Assembly: GCF_036924515.1 (NCBI RefSeq)
Contig: NZ_JAZHRR010000001.1
Span: 3,133,001 to 3,197,000 of the forward strand
Direction of reading: 5' to 3'
DNA from: Bradyrhizobium sp. AZCC 1610
GTDB taxonomy: Bacteria > Pseudomonadota > Alphaproteobacteria > Rhizobiales > Xanthobacteraceae
Length of the DNA stretch: 64,000 nucleotides
Position numbers and translations under genes: made by a program. Positions 63,352-64,000 of this stretch are shown piece by piece. The notes under the pieces were generated by a model. The model was not told where the DNA came from. It searched no databases and saw only the letters and a list, made by a program, of their open reading frames with translations. Position 1 is the first letter of the stretch. Every line of letters starts with the position of its first letter.

Positions 63352-63422
63352 TGTTCCGGCTGTGGCCGGTCTTGCTGGTGGCCGCGCCGTTCATCGTCGC
63401 GGCCATTAGCTGGATGTTCTAA
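63351..63422 (+). CDS. 23-residue membrane micro-protein, coupled to the preceding gene
   Basis: ATG 63351 overlaps the stop of the coiled-coil gene (TGATG). The product is nearly one membrane helix (RLWPVLLVAAPFIVAAISWM). Overlap with an upstream stop plus a clean hydrophobic peptide supports translation by coupling, but no ribosome-binding site of its own is seen, and chance cannot be excluded at this length. It could anchor or inform the upstream coiled-coil protein at the membrane. Confidence 0.45.
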   Translation: MFRLWPVLLVAAPFIVAAISWMF

Positions 63423-63545
63423 GCTGCACGGCCGTCATAGGGATATCGATGACGGTACGCGCCAGATGGCCGAATGTTCCGGCACGTTGCTCCATTGCGT
63501 CGCTCGCACTATGACTGACGCGTCGGATCCGAGCGGAGCAACGGG

Positions 63546-64000
63546 ATGGAATTGGTTGCGCGTTTGCGCCTGTCGAAACAGGCGCTGATCGATGTCGTCT
63601 TCTTCTGCGGCGTTCCGATCGTGCTGGCGATGCTTTCGGCCGTTCTCGGGCCGTACGCGGCCATCATGGGAGGCGCCGGCGCGACCATCTATGTCCTCTT
63701 GCTCGCCATTGTGCCCTGGTGCCTGACCGGCCTTGTCACCCAATTGGTGAGCAAAAGCGCCGGGCGAAGACTGCCGCTTTGGCTGACTGCAGCCATCGGT
63801 GCCATCGCCGCCGGGCCCTTCGTTTCGCTTTACGTGCATGTCGTCAATTCAATCGCCGGAGACATCTGGCCCGCTCTGAACGCATTTTTGCCGGCTACGT
63901 TCAGTACAGACCATCTCAAATCCGCCGCCTTGTCCGAGGGGCGGGCCGTCGTTCTCTGGATTGCATTCGTTGTCATTTTCCATGAGACGCTGGGGTGGGC
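63546..64000 (+). CDS. multi-pass membrane protein, 5' part (3' end outside window)
   Basis: The frame is open from ATG 63546 to the end of the window (about 151 residues). It has at least three or four hydrophobic segments (ALIDVVFFCGVPIVLAMLSA, AGATIYVLLLAIVPWCLTGL, TAAIGAIAAGPFVSLYVHVV, and a last one near VVLWIAFVVIFHET). The arrangement resembles the membrane half of LytTR-type regulators, which is a guess because the C-terminus is missing. CGGAG lies about 8-10 bases upstream. A 7-bp inverted repeat (CCGTCAT 63432-63438, ATGACGG 63449-63455) lies between it and the micro-protein and may terminate or regulate. Confidence 0.6.
   Translation, partial: MELVARLRLSKQALIDVVFFCGVPIVLAMLSAVLGPYAAIMGGAGATIYVLLLAIVPWCLTGLVTQLVSKSAGRRLPLWLTAAIGAIAAGPFVSLYVHVVNSIAGDIWPALNAFLPATFSTDHLKSAALSEGRAVVLWIAFVVIFHETLGW

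Noticed and set aside
1..64000. CRISPR array, prophage or insertion sequence
   Set aside because: No regularly spaced identical repeats, phage structural genes or transposase sequences were found.

Overview
The window is about 64 kb of GC-rich, densely coding DNA that reads like a Bradyrhizobium or close Nitrobacteraceae (Rhizobiales) chromosome. The evidence is a complete aapJQMP general amino-acid transporter, a CpaB-C-D-E (Tad pilus) block, a short Bradyrhizobium-type H-NS paralogue, DUF3551/DUF6481/PilZ small proteins, a tripartite tricarboxylate (TctCBA) cluster, and several palindromic intergenic repeats of the kind scattered through these genomes. No rRNA, CRISPR array, integrase, transposase or plasmid origin was seen.

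Layout. 1-5305: leucine degradation (3' end of isovaleryl-CoA dehydrogenase, both methylcrotonyl-CoA carboxylase subunits, HMG-CoA lyase). 5488-6633: a sarcosine-oxidase-like flavoenzyme. 6634-15080: an accessory, partly decayed stretch of small secreted or hypothetical proteins, an MxKDx-repeat protein, an H-NS paralogue, an RlpA remnant and a HigB-like toxin broken by frameshifts beside an intact HigA-like antitoxin, closed by tRNA-Arg(TCT). 15406-22842: an alpha-2-macroglobulin gene (frameshifted in a T4 run) translationally coupled to penicillin-binding protein 1C, whose N-terminus carries an in-frame palindromic repeat. 22922-26664: GT39, PAP2 phosphatase, GT2 and LAB_N genes, a likely lipid A/lipid-linked sugar modification operon. 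26665-28353: Na/Pi cotransporter. 28638-34350: a PilZ protein, a TPR lipoprotein, and cpaE-cpaD-cpaC-cpaB.

34622-41578: a GntR regulator divergent from a catabolic operon (crotonase-fold protein without the two hydratase glutamates, class III CoA-transferase, TctC-B-A, PdxA-family dehydrogenase). Its substrate is not evident. This is the best candidate for an undescribed pathway, and a perfect 13-bp inverted repeat lies in its control region. 41588-48795: cystathionine beta-lyase, aapJQMP and a cysteine-synthase-like enzyme. 48887-52364: cyclopropane synthase, DUF1365 and a COG2907-type FAD protein, a lipid-modification trio. 52758-61923: a four-gene MdtABC-type RND efflux operon with its own outer-membrane factor. 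61958-64000: a DTW-domain tRNA-modifying enzyme, a coiled-coil protein, a 23-residue membrane peptide and a truncated membrane protein.

All assignments are by eye from motifs, gene order and lengths. No database search was run, so family names rest on recalled family features and start codons are proposals.
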